Shown here piece after piece: positions 17,723-26,231 of a DNA stretch of 64,000 bases. Position numbers and translations under genes: made by a program. This stretch comes from Lachnospiraceae bacterium (lineage in GTDB: Bacteria; Bacillota; Clostridia; Lachnospirales; Lachnospiraceae). The notes below the pieces were generated by a model. It searched no databases and was not told where the DNA came from. It worked only from the letters and a program-made list of their open reading frames with translations. The DNA lies in the NCBI GenBank assembly GCA_025758065.1, contig CP107199.1:124001-188000 (forward strand), in the 5' to 3' direction. Each line of letters begins with the position of its first letter. Within the stretch, counting starts at the first letter, position 1.

Positions 17723-19036
17723 CTACTGTCCAAAATAGGCTTTCACACCTGCTACCAGTCCGTCTCCTAACTGATTTAAGGTACTCTGGGAATGGTCAGA
17801 CGCCTTATCTCCCAGCTCAATGTCAATAGACGGCACAGTGGAATAGGAAGTCTGGGTCAGATCCATTGCCATGGATCCGCCGGAAAAGATCTTCACACCA
17901 GCCCCCTTTAAACCGGATACCAGGCTTGCTCCCAGGGCATTATGCTGCTGCCAGTGGGATTTTACAGGTTCCATGTTCTTATAGGAAGCCACATCTGGAA
18001 CACTCATATAAAAAGCGCCTTTGTTGCTGGTGGTGGAGTCCCAGTGAAGGGCAATATGGCAGTCTGCTGCATTATTGGCGATGACACTTCTTGCAATATT
18101 GTCCAGCTGTACATCATCCCCATCGCGGATCATCAGCACATCATAACCTGCTGCCAAAAGCTTATCTTTAAATACTTTCGCCATAGCCAGTGTAACCTTG
18201 CTCTCCGGTGTACCGTCAGAAAACGTCATTCCTGTAGATACTGCTACTGCTGATGTAGCCCCCGCTCCTGTGGTACCGCCGGTCACTTTGGGTGTTCCGT
18301 CCGGATGGCACTGGGTCTTTACGGAATTTCCGCCCTTTGTGCCATGGCCTGCATTTACTGCGATCACCTTATTCTTCTTTTCAGAAGCTGTGGTACGGTA
18401 AAGAACTGCTGCTCCGGACTTGATCTTTGCATAGTCCGCATATTTCCAGGAAGAGTTTAATGTTACCTGGCCATCTGCAGATACGTTAGCTGCTGCAGCT
18501 GTTGTTTCTGGTTCCTTCGGCACTTCGGTCGTCACAAAATCCGAAGAAATATAAACTGTCATTCCCTCATATTCCACTCTGTCCCACTTCTGGCTGGTAC
18601 CAGTGCGCTTAAGTTTCGTTGCATTTCCAACATTTGCTATAATGTTATCATCCACGGAAGTATCACAGGAAGAGCGTACACGGACACTGCCCCCCTCCGA
18701 CTTTACATAAACCGTATCAGAAACCTCTTTAAACTCCGGTGCCGGCGCTGCAGTGCGGGCTGTTTCGCTTTGGATGATCTGGGCAGTTGGCCCACTGGCA
18801 TTTTCACCGGAAGCTTCTCCGTTTTCTCCAACCGCACTGTTATCTGGTGCGTTCTCTGATCCAGAAACACCTTCTGCGCCGTTTCCAGAACCATTTACCG
18901 TCTCTGCCTGTACATTTTCCGCACCCTTTCTCAGTTCTTCACTGGACTGATACCCGGAACATCCCCCTGTTAAAAGGGCTGCTCCCAGAATAAGGGCAGC
19001 TGCTTTTATACTTACTTTTTCTCTCTGCTTTCTCAT
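17723..19036 (-). CDS. Lipoprotein N-acetylmuramoyl-L-alanine amidase with SH3 domain
   Basis: The 437-residue protein begins with a lipoprotein signal (LLTGGCSG, Cys 26). A Ser/Gly/Asn-rich linker follows, then an SH3-like domain (about 105-170, VYVKSEGGSVRVRSSCDT), and an Amidase_3 domain with the zinc ligands in VIAVNAGHG and CHIALHWDS and the glutamate in IDIELGDKASDHS. It cleaves the bond between MurNAc and the stem peptide and is probably anchored outside the membrane. Its ATG overlaps the mnmA stop by four bases, an unusual partner for a tRNA enzyme. Confidence 0.92.
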   Translation of the reverse strand: MRKQREKVSIKAAALILGAALLTGGCSGYQSSEELRKGAENVQAETVNGSGNGAEGVSGSENAPDNSAVGENGEASGENASGPTAQIIQSETARTAAPAPEFKEVSDTVYVKSEGGSVRVRSSCDTSVDDNIIANVGNATKLKRTGTSQKWDRVEYEGMTVYISSDFVTTEVPKEPETTAAAANVSADGQVTLNSSWKYADYAKIKSGAAVLYRTTASEKKNKVIAVNAGHGTKGGNSVKTQCHPDGTPKVTGGTTGAGATSAVAVSTGMTFSDGTPESKVTLAMAKVFKDKLLAAGYDVLMIRDGDDVQLDNIARSVIANNAADCHIALHWDSTTSNKGAFYMSVPDVASYKNMEPVKSHWQQHNALGASLVSGLKGAGVKIFSGGSMAMDLTQTSYSTVPSIDIELGDKASDHSQSTLNQLGDGLVAGVKAYFGQ

Positions 19037-20109
19037 AAAATAGTTCCCCCGCCTGCTACATGATCACCCTGGTAAAATACTACAGCCTGTCCCGGTGTTG
19101 CAGCACGTACCGGCTCATCAAAACGGCATTCCACCATATCTTCTCCAATACGGCGAATCTTACATGGTGCACCTTTGTGGCTGTAGCGGATCTTGGCATT
19201 TACAGAAACTTCTTCTTCACCAACTCCATCCAGTGCCATCCAGTTTAACTTATTACAGCGGACTACATCTGTAAATACGTCCTGTCCATTTCCTAAGACT
19301 ACTTCATTGGTCTCCGGGCGGATCGCTACAACAAAAACAGGATATCCCATAGCCAGGTTCAGGCCTTTCCTCTGTCCTACAGTATAGTGGGAAATCCCCT
19401 TATGGCGGCCCAGCACATTTCCATCCAGATCTACGAAATTGCCTGGTTTCATGGTCTTTCCTGTATATTCTTCAATAAAGGATGCATAATCATGATCCGG
19501 GATAAAACAGATTTCCTGGCTGTCCGGCTTGGAAGCTACAGGAAGTCCCAGTTTCTCCGCCATATCGCGGATCTCATCCTTATGATAATTTCCTACAGGC
19601 ATCAAAGTATGGGAAAGCTGGTCCTGGGTCAGGTTGTAAAGGGCATAGGTCTGGTCCTTTTCCGCTGTCACTGACTTTTTTATAGCATATCTGCCATTTG
19701 GCAGCTTTTCAATCCTTGCATAATGACCGGTGGCAATATATTCTGCGCCAATAGAAAGACTGCGGCGCAGCAGGGACTCCCATTTTACATAACGGTTGCA
19801 GGCAATACATGGATTGGGGGTACGTCCTGCCATATATTCTGCCGCAAAATAATCCATAACCTGTTTACGGAACTCATCTTTAAAATTCATAACATAATAA
19901 GGGATACCAATGTCCATGGCAACACGGCGGGCATCATCTACGGCACTTAAGCCGCAGCAGCCCCCCTCAGCCTCCTGAACCTCGGTATCCTCATCCTGCC
20001 ATATCTGCATGGTCACGCCGATCACATCGTAACCCTGTTCTTTTAACAGCCAGGCTGCCACGGAGGAGTCAACTCCTCCTGACATGCCTACTACTACTTT
20101 TCTGCTCAA
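19033..20109 (-). CDS. mnmA: tRNA-specific 2-thiouridylase, TTG start
   Basis: MnmA thiolates U34 of Lys, Glu and Gln tRNAs using sulfur relayed from a cysteine desulfurase. The PP-loop SGGVDSS is at residues 10-16, and the catalytic cysteines are in NPCIACNR and SQEICFIPD. The 358-residue length is normal. The start is TTG, overlapping the iscU TGA stop (TTGA), with GAGGAAG just upstream; no ATG fits better. It forms one operon with nifS and iscU, the sulfur source. Confidence 0.95.
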   Translation of the reverse strand: MSRKVVVGMSGGVDSSVAAWLLKEQGYDVIGVTMQIWQDEDTEVQEAEGGCCGLSAVDDARRVAMDIGIPYYVMNFKDEFRKQVMDYFAAEYMAGRTPNPCIACNRYVKWESLLRRSLSIGAEYIATGHYARIEKLPNGRYAIKKSVTAEKDQTYALYNLTQDQLSHTLMPVGNYHKDEIRDMAEKLGLPVASKPDSQEICFIPDHDYASFIEEYTGKTMKPGNFVDLDGNVLGRHKGISHYTVGQRKGLNLAMGYPVFVVAIRPETNEVVLGNGQDVFTDVVRCNKLNWMALDGVGEEEVSVNAKIRYSHKGAPCKIRRIGEDMVECRFDEPVRAATPGQAVVFYQGDHVAGGGTIL

Positions 20110-20543
20110 TAGTCTTCCTCTTCTTCCTCTTCTCCAATATTCTCCTTAGGCTGCTCCAGTCCTTCGATCTTAATACCGTTTTTCTGGGCATAGTCCCATA
20201 AAGCTGCGTGGATAGCCTCCTCAGCTAACAGAGAACAATGTACCTTTACTGGCGGAAGTCCGTCTAATGCTTCCATAACTGCCTTGTTGGTAACTTCCAT
20301 TGCTTCCTGAACTGTCTTTCCTTTTACTAATTCAGTAGCCATACTGCTGGTTGCAACAGCAGCGCCGCAACCGAAAGTCTTAAACTTTACGTCACGGATG
20401 ATCTGGTTCTCATCAATATCTAAGTAGATACGCATGATGTCACCACATTTTGGATTTCCTACTGTTCCTACGCCGCTGGCGTCTTCTATTTCTCCCACAT
20501 TTCTGGGATGCTGAAAATGGTCCATTACTTTTTCTGAATACAT
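20106..20543 (-). CDS. iscU: Iron-sulfur cluster scaffold, NifU/IscU type
   Basis: This is the 145-residue scaffold on which [Fe-S] clusters are built. The three ligand cysteines appear in GNPKCGD, FKTFGCGAAVA and VHCSLLAEEA. A glutamate-rich tail (GEEEEEEDY) follows the domain. AGGAGG lies nine bases before the ATG at 20543. It stands between nifS and mnmA, the common Clostridia order. Confidence 0.95.
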   Translation of the reverse strand: MYSEKVMDHFQHPRNVGEIEDASGVGTVGNPKCGDIMRIYLDIDENQIIRDVKFKTFGCGAAVATSSMATELVKGKTVQEAMEVTNKAVMEALDGLPPVKVHCSLLAEEAIHAALWDYAQKNGIKIEGLEQPKENIGEEEEEEDY

Positions 20544-20587
20544 GAAAAAATTCCTCCTGATATTTGGTTGATTATATTCGTAAATCC

Positions 20588-20702
20588 ACTCACAGCCCCG
20601 CGCTGGCACGCTCTACTGCCTGCTGGCGCAGGCGGGCTGTTCGTTGAGAGCACAAGAAAAATAAATGTCTGCTGGCGCAGCCACTTATTTTTCTTTTGTG
20701 CG
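20588..20702. repeat. Diverged family C repeat spanning the nifS stop
   Basis: It matches the 11257 units in layout: GCGCTGGCACGC, CTGCTGGCGCAG, then AAATAAATGTCTGC with its partner ending in TTATTTTTC. On the minus strand AAAAATAA and TTATTTTT flank a CTGCGCCAGCAG core, so the RNA would fold right after nifS. The nifS TAA stop lies inside its outer stem. Confidence 0.72.
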
Positions 20703-21872
20703 TCTCATATAGTCCTCATACAGCGGAGACATGCCTCTTAAGTAAGATACGATCTCCTTGATCTGGTCTACTACATAATCCATTTCTTCCATAGTGTTCT
20801 CTTCACTTAATGTCAGACGCAGAGAACCATGTGCGATCTCATGAGGCAATCCGATCGCTAACAGTACATGAGACGGATCTAAGGAACCGGAAGTACATGC
20901 AGAACCGCTGGAACCGCAGATACCAGCCATATCTAACTTGATCAGTAAAGACTCACCTTCAATAAACTGGAATGCAAAGTTTACATTGTTTGGCAGACGG
21001 TTGGTTCTGGAACCGTTGACTCTGGTAAATGGAACCTCCTCTGTCACACGCTTGATCAGATAATCTCTTAACTGAGTCTCTTTTGCAATACGCTCATCCA
21101 TGGTTTCCATAGCGATCTGGGCTGCTTTTCCGTATCCTACGATACCAGGAACATTTTCAGTACCTGCACGGCGCTTACGCTCCTGGGCTCCGCCGTGGAT
21201 AAAGGAACGGATCTTTACACCAGTACGGATGTACAAAAAGCCGATTCCCTTTGGTCCGTTTAACTTATGGCCACTGGAGCTTAACATATCAATATGACAC
21301 TCATCTACATTGATCGGCACATGGGCATAAGCCTGCACAGCGTCAGTATGGAACAAAATACCATGTTCCTTTGCAATCTCACCGATCTCCTTAATAGGCT
21401 CAATGGTTCCGATCTCATTGTTCGCAAACATAATAGAGATCAAAATGGTATCCGGACGGATTGCTTTCTTTAATTCATCTAATTTTACAACACCATTTTC
21501 ATCTACATCCAGGTAAGTTACCTCATAACCTCTCTTTTCCAGATACTGACAGGTATGGAGAATGGCATGATGCTCGATCTTGCTGGTGATGATATGCTTG
21601 CCCTTTGCACTGTAAGCCTCTGCTGTAGCAACCAGTGCCCAGTTGTCAGATTCGCTTCCGCCTGCTGTAAAGTAAATTTCATTGGTTTTTGCTCCTAAAG
21701 ACTTTGCAATGATCTCTCTTGCATTTGTAACTGCCTTTTTGCTCTCTGATGAAAATGTATACACAGAAGAAGGATTTCCATAATATTCTGTAAAATAAGG
21801 AAGCATTGCTTCCACAACCTCCGGCCTTGTTTTGGTAGTGGCTGCATTATCAAGATAAATCAGTTTTTCCAT
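20685..21872 (-). CDS. nifS: Cysteine desulfurase (NifS/IscS type)
   Basis: The PLP enzyme releases sulfur from cysteine for IscU and MnmA. The 395-residue protein shows LIYLDNAATT at the start, the PLP lysine in LSSSGHKLNGPKGIGFL and the catalytic cysteine loop GSSGSACTSGSLDPSHVL. GGCGG lies about a dozen bases before the ATG at 21872; the ATG at 21899 has no site. It is the first gene of the nifS-iscU-mnmA-amidase unit. No IscR gene lies beside it. Confidence 0.95.
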   Translation of the reverse strand: MEKLIYLDNAATTKTRPEVVEAMLPYFTEYYGNPSSVYTFSSESKKAVTNAREIIAKSLGAKTNEIYFTAGGSESDNWALVATAEAYSAKGKHIITSKIEHHAILHTCQYLEKRGYEVTYLDVDENGVVKLDELKKAIRPDTILISIMFANNEIGTIEPIKEIGEIAKEHGILFHTDAVQAYAHVPINVDECHIDMLSSSGHKLNGPKGIGFLYIRTGVKIRSFIHGGAQERKRRAGTENVPGIVGYGKAAQIAMETMDERIAKETQLRDYLIKRVTEEVPFTRVNGSRTNRLPNNVNFAFQFIEGESLLIKLDMAGICGSSGSACTSGSLDPSHVLLAIGLPHEIAHGSLRLTLSEENTMEEMDYVVDQIKEIVSYLRGMSPLYEDYMRRTKEK

Positions 21873-22032
21873 AATAAATCTTACCGCCTTTCTTAACATT
21901 CTAAAAGCTTTCGGGCATTTCCCGTTTATAAACTATTTTGCTGCCTTTTACTATAGCATAGTATTCCAGGAAACTCAATGTGAATACCCGATTGTTTTAA
22001 TTTCATACAAAGTTAGTTGGTTTATCTCCCTT

Positions 22033-23532
22033 TTACCGCAGGATCATCCCTAAAAACATACCATAACAGGCTGTTATGATGCCCATACGTAATACTATTG
22101 CCACAACAGAACCGGTTACAGGGATTGCTGCGCAAAAGGCCCTGTCAATCCCCATGCTGATAAAAAGGGCAAAGCCCGGCTTTAAAAGACATTCTATCAT
22201 ATTGCATTGAAAATCCGCCTGTCTTCCTACAGATATGCAGCACAAAAAAGCCAGAAACAGTTCACTGACCAGAAATCCCCATAAATATCCACGGATCCCA
22301 AAAACGGGAACTGCAAAAAGCACAAAGGCCAGGCGAATCCCCATAGCTACTATGTTCTGTAAAAATGTAGTTCCTGTTTTTCCAAGACCGTTCTGTATGC
22401 TTCCCATGGTAGTGGCCAGATACATAAAAGGACATAGCCAGCATAAGACCGTGATAAAAGACCCGGAAAGTTCACTGCGAAAGATCATTGTTCCCAGGTT
22501 TTTCCCAAACCTTGTAAAAATACCAATGCATAAGATCCCCATATAACAGCTGCATTTAAAAGATAATGCTGCCATGGTAGAAATGCGTCCCTGCTCCTTC
22601 ATTGCCTGGGCTCTGGCAGCTGACGGAAGCAAAAGAACTGCCATGGAATTAGTGATCGCTGATGGAAACAGGATAAATGGCAGTGCCATACTGGTAAGTA
22701 CCCCGTATACGGATAATGCCTCTTTGTTGGTAAGACCATGATCAATAAGGCGGCTGGGGATCAATATTGCTTCTGCGCTTCCAAGAAGATTTAACACCAG
22801 GCGGTTTCCCATGAGAGGAAGAGCCAGAGTCAGGATTGGGACCAGATTTTTTCTCTCTTTACCCCCTTCTCTCTCCCCCTTCTGGGGCGGCACCAGAAGC
22901 AGCGCCAGAAATGTAAACGCCGCTGAAGCCATTTCCCCGATCACATGCCCTTCTACCGCCAGTCCCACAGTCACAGGTTTACCATTTTTTTCCAGATATA
23001 TGACCAGCAGCCACACAGCACCCATACGGATCATCTGCTCTGCGATCTGTGAAAAAGAAGGAATATGTGCCTTGTTCATTCCATAATAATAGCCGTTAAT
23101 GCAGGCGTGAAGACAGGCAAATGGTACAGAAACTGCCAATACCGGCAGATACCTGGCCGCCTGAGGCTCTGAAAGAACATTAGAAGCCAGAAATATTTTC
23201 CCTTTGCATAGCAGCAAAACAGGGATCACCGAAAGGCTTAATGACAAAGCCAGGCCACATAAAAAAACAGACCAGCCTTTCTCCCGGTTAGCAGCCACAT
23301 ACTGGGACAATGCCGTCTGGATGGAGCCTGCACATAAGGCAAAGGCAATGCTGAAAAAGGGATGGATCATATTATAAAGCCCCAGACCTTCTGCCCCGAT
23401 GGTACGTGACATATAGATCCTGTAAAAAAAGCCTAAGATACGGCAGAAAAGCCCGGCTCCGGTAAGAAGCAGAGTCCCTTTGACAAATTCTTTTCTCCCT
23501 GGTGAAAGAAACTGGCTCACATTAAGATCCAT
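22033..23532 (-). CDS. Oligosaccharide flippase of the SpoVB/MurJ superfamily
   Basis: The 499-residue polytopic protein has about 14 hydrophobic segments and the superfamily opening FVKGTLLLTGAGLFCRILGFFYRIYMSRTIGAEGLGLYNMIHP. This matches SpoVB-like lipid-linked sugar flippases better than MATE exporters. SpoVB acts in spore cortex synthesis in Bacillus; here a role in envelope or spore assembly is inference. AAGGAG precedes the ATG by eight bases. Confidence 0.85.
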   Translation of the reverse strand: MDLNVSQFLSPGRKEFVKGTLLLTGAGLFCRILGFFYRIYMSRTIGAEGLGLYNMIHPFFSIAFALCAGSIQTALSQYVAANREKGWSVFLCGLALSLSLSVIPVLLLCKGKIFLASNVLSEPQAARYLPVLAVSVPFACLHACINGYYYGMNKAHIPSFSQIAEQMIRMGAVWLLVIYLEKNGKPVTVGLAVEGHVIGEMASAAFTFLALLLVPPQKGEREGGKERKNLVPILTLALPLMGNRLVLNLLGSAEAILIPSRLIDHGLTNKEALSVYGVLTSMALPFILFPSAITNSMAVLLLPSAARAQAMKEQGRISTMAALSFKCSCYMGILCIGIFTRFGKNLGTMIFRSELSGSFITVLCWLCPFMYLATTMGSIQNGLGKTGTTFLQNIVAMGIRLAFVLFAVPVFGIRGYLWGFLVSELFLAFLCCISVGRQADFQCNMIECLLKPGFALFISMGIDRAFCAAIPVTGSVVAIVLRMGIITACYGMFLGMILR

Positions 23533-23606
23533 GATCCATTCTCCTTACTATCCAATGTACTCTCAAAATCTGAAAGTACATCATAAAATGCGTTATTCCA
23601 ATATAT

Positions 23607-23643
23607 GAAAAAAAGGCCTGAAGTATTCAAAACTCCAGACCTT
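23607..23643 (-). terminator. Intrinsic terminator after folT
   Basis: On the minus strand GGTCTGGAGT pairs with ACTTCAGGCC around a short loop, followed by a run of seven T. It lies about 30 bases past the folT stop. Confidence 0.85.
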
Positions 23644-23670
23644 CCCACTATTAGAAGTATCTTAGCTATA

Positions 23671-24231
23671 TTATTTTTTTTCTTCTTTCACAAGCTTAAA
23701 AATACCTGTCACATCTAAAACTTTTGCAATATTATAGAAAATAAAAGCATCAATAGGACACATAATGGCATTCTTTACTAATCTTGCCGGAAGAAGTACT
23801 GAAAATGCCTTTCCATAAAGAATAGACAGGCACCAGGTATTAAGGATCACATTACATATGATCGCCACTACTACATGAGCAGCAAGCACCCGCCAGAAGC
23901 TTAATTCTTTCTTATAATAAAAACTGCCGTAGATCAGGCCTGCAAGCATGGCGATCAAAGTAAAGCCCGGAAAAAATGCCCCTGTAGGCTTGATAAGATA
24001 TTTTAAAATATCCATAGCGCCTGCAAAAACACTTCCTACCACCGGTCCAAACAGCATATGAACAATCTCATTGGGAATGCCTGAAAAACCAATGCGAAGG
24101 GTACTTCCAAGCTCAATGCTTAAAGAACCTAATACAATGGCAATAGCTCCTAACATGGCGCAGACCGTAACGGTCTTTACCTGTCTTAACTGTCTGAAGG
24201 AACCGGTAAACAAAGTTGCTAATCTTTCCAT
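23671..24231 (-). CDS. folT: Folate-specific ECF transporter S component
   Basis: The 186-residue protein has five to six membrane segments and the S-component layout ALGAIAIVLG-like AMLGAIAIVLGSLSIELGSTLRIGFSGIPNEIVHMLFGPV. The preceding THF riboswitch supports folate as ligand. It would work with the shared EcfA/EcfA'/EcfT module, which is not in this window. AAAGGAGG lies just before the ATG. Confidence 0.93.
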   Translation of the reverse strand: MERLATLFTGSFRQLRQVKTVTVCAMLGAIAIVLGSLSIELGSTLRIGFSGIPNEIVHMLFGPVVGSVFAGAMDILKYLIKPTGAFFPGFTLIAMLAGLIYGSFYYKKELSFWRVLAAHVVVAIICNVILNTWCLSILYGKAFSVLLPARLVKNAIMCPIDAFIFYNIAKVLDVTGIFKLVKEEKK

Positions 24232-24296
24232 AAAAAAATTACCTCCTTTGCAGATACCTCATACTACAATCGGAGATAATCAAGATTTTCTCTGAT

Positions 24297-24406
24297 GCAG
24301 CGGGATGCGGCTCATGTACCGCAGGAACAGTTTCAAAAACTGCCCCTTTCGTCTGGTTGACAACTCCCTGTTCAGCCGGCACTTAACGCACATAAACCTA
24401 CTCTGC
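24297..24406 (-). promoter_or_regulatory. Tetrahydrofolate (THF) riboswitch upstream of folT
   Basis: On the minus strand the order of conserved blocks is GCAGAGTAGG, GTGCGTTAAGTGCC, CAGGGAGTTGTC, GACGAAA, then CTGCGGTACATGAGCC and GCATCCCGCTGC. The outer GCAG/CTGC closes P1. These match the folT motif (THF aptamer), including the GCGTTAAGTG and GCATCC(C)GCT cores. The region between the aptamer and the AAAGGAGG site is about 65 bases, so control of translation or termination is possible. The rest of 24407-24546 shows no gene. Confidence 0.93.
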
Positions 24407-24546
24407 TTTCTTATGTTGTTTTATAGTTATTTTTAAGTAACTATACTCCATTTTTATGGATTTGCAAGTATTTTTTTACACACATTCTGATTTTTCTTCT
24501 GTTTTCACTTCTATTTTCACTGCTGCTTTTACTTTTATTTTTGCAT

Positions 24547-25569
24547 TTATGGTCTCCAGTAAAAAGTACCGTTTTTCTCTTCCCTGACTGCAAAATCTTC
24601 ATCCCGAAGATATTCCAGACAAGAAAAACACTTGCTCATGACCATTTTTAATTTAATAAATTCATCCGTATCCTTTGGCAGCTGGGGCATGCCATAGGCA
24701 ATGGACGCGATCTCACGAATGGTTTTGGGGTGTCTGCTGTGTTCCAGGATATTATGAACGATCTCCATTTTATCCAGATAAGAAAACACGATCCTTCCTA
24801 CTACTCTTTTAGGATCTGTAATGTGCTTTCCGTGGGCAGGAAACAACAAACAGTCACTAAACTCATGCCTGAACCGCTCCATGGAAGCAAAATATCCCTT
24901 TAGAAGATGTTCATCCGGATATGTTGTTGCAACAATCGGTACAATTCCATCAATCACCTGATCCGCACAGAAAAATATCTTATTCTCCTTATCAAAAAGT
25001 CCCAGCTGTCCAAAGGTATGTCCCTTTAGCTCTACCGTTTCAAAGGTGTAATCCCCATATCTGAGCACTTCACCAGAACCAATGGGCTTATAAGGGAAAT
25101 CCTGTACTTCATACATCCAGCCGCTGTGATTTTCCACTTCCTTGCGCACCTGTTCAAACATATCCCATATCTGCGGTGTTCCCTCCTCTGTCACTCCCAC
25201 TCTATGAAGGACTTTTGCCTGCACCAGTGGATCTGTATTTCCGGAACTGTAAAACAGACAGTCATATGGATGGCGTTCCTCTAAAGGATTCATATAAATA
25301 GTCGCACCGCGGTCTGCGTAGATACTTGCCAGACCAGAATGATCATGATGTTTATGAGTCATGAACACGTCCAGATCTTCATAAGCAATCCCCAGTTCCT
25401 CTAAAACACTTTCCATCGTTTTTAAACATCTTTCATCCCGGAAGCCGGTATCGATCATCAAACTTCTCCCGCCCTTGTTTCCCGGAATTATAAAAATATT
25501 GATCTTATTTGTAACCCCCCGGTCCGTTTCCAGAAGAACCTCATAAATACCTGGCTGGCACTCTATCAT
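24547..25569 (-). CDS. MBL-fold metallo-hydrolase
   Basis: The 340-residue protein has the metallo-beta-lactamase fold motif THKHHDHSG (about residues 78-86), a further ligand in GHTFGQLGLF, an aspartate in FCADQVI and a final histidine in FPAHGKHI. After about residue 240 comes a helical C-terminal part with a winged-helix feel (HPKTIREIASIAYGMPQ), as in the YcbL/LACTB2-like group. Substrate unknown. AGGAGGAG precedes the ATG at 25569; the frame extends to 25623 without a site. Confidence 0.85.
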   Translation of the reverse strand: MIECQPGIYEVLLETDRGVTNKINIFIIPGNKGGRSLMIDTGFRDERCLKTMESVLEELGIAYEDLDVFMTHKHHDHSGLASIYADRGATIYMNPLEERHPYDCLFYSSGNTDPLVQAKVLHRVGVTEEGTPQIWDMFEQVRKEVENHSGWMYEVQDFPYKPIGSGEVLRYGDYTFETVELKGHTFGQLGLFDKENKIFFCADQVIDGIVPIVATTYPDEHLLKGYFASMERFRHEFSDCLLFPAHGKHITDPKRVVGRIVFSYLDKMEIVHNILEHSRHPKTIREIASIAYGMPQLPKDTDEFIKLKMVMSKCFSCLEYLRDEDFAVREEKNGTFYWRP

Positions 25570-25728
25570 AACTGTTCTCCTCCTGTATCTTCTAATAACA
25601 AGTATAAAACATTCCCTTATCATTGTCTATATTTTTTCATATCGTCCGGTCCTGTTGGCAAATCCTCCCAGCCATTACATTATGGCGCTGTATACTGGTT
25701 TCAAAAGTGCCTGACCGTGTACCATTAC

Positions 25729-25766
25729 AAAAAGGACTCTCTCCAGTCACCTGGAAAAAGTCCCTT
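25729..25766 (-). terminator. Intrinsic terminator after the HPr-like gene
   Basis: On the minus strand GGGACTTTTTCCAG and CTGGAGAGAGTCC form a stem, followed by TTTTT. It lies about 40 bases past the HPr-like stop. Confidence 0.85.
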
Positions 25767-25803
25767 CTAAAAATCGTTTTTTAATTAAATCTCAATATTT
25801 TAC

Positions 25804-26031
25804 CTATGCTGCAAACTGTGCGATCTCATCTAAAAGGTTCTGGCACTCATCTGTATGAAGGATCACTTCTACAGTCTTGGAACGTGCAAGGGATAAAACA
25901 CCTACGATAGACTTGGCATCTACTACCATGCTGCCGTATTTAACGTCTGCATCGTACTCATAACGGTTCATAATACGTACAAAATCAATGATCTCTTCTG
26001 GCTGGTCGAATTTTAACTCAATCTTCTGCAT
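25804..26031 (-). CDS. HPr-like protein lacking the phosphoryl-accepting histidine
   Basis: The 75-residue product aligns to HPr/Crh: DADVKYGSMVVDAKSIVGVLSLARSKTVEVIL matches the second half of HPr, including the KSIxGVxSL region around the regulatory serine. In place of the GIHARPA active-site loop it reads KFDQPEEIIDF, with no histidine at all. It therefore cannot take phosphate from enzyme I in the usual way. Crh also lacks the histidine but is closer to HPr. GGAGG precedes the ATG; a large hairpin lies in its leader. It is divergent from the response regulator gene. Confidence 0.85.
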   Translation of the reverse strand: MQKIELKFDQPEEIIDFVRIMNRYEYDADVKYGSMVVDAKSIVGVLSLARSKTVEVILHTDECQNLLDEIAQFAA

Positions 26032-26065
26032 TTTCGGTTCCTCCTGATCGTATATAAAAAATATC

Positions 26066-26118
26066 ACAGCCGGTACCTCTTGGGGATGTGGCTTACAATA
26101 AGCCAGGTCCCGGCTGTG
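26066..26118. promoter_or_regulatory. Compound hairpin in the leader of the HPr-like gene
   Basis: CACAGCCGG at 26066 pairs with CCGGCTGTG at 26110; inside, GGCTT/AAGCC and ACCT/AGGT add a nested stem. On the minus strand the stem is followed by ATATTTTTTATAT and then the HPr-like ribosome site, so it resembles an attenuator. On the plus strand it lies about 110 bases before the response regulator start. Confidence 0.7.
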
Positions 26119-26231
26119 CAGGTTATCTTTTGGATGTTTTTATGATAACATTCCTTTTTTTTGGATTCCATGGTAAAATCCTATCATATACGGTAATATT
26201 TTTTGATTTTGAATGTGGAGTAATAAATCCT

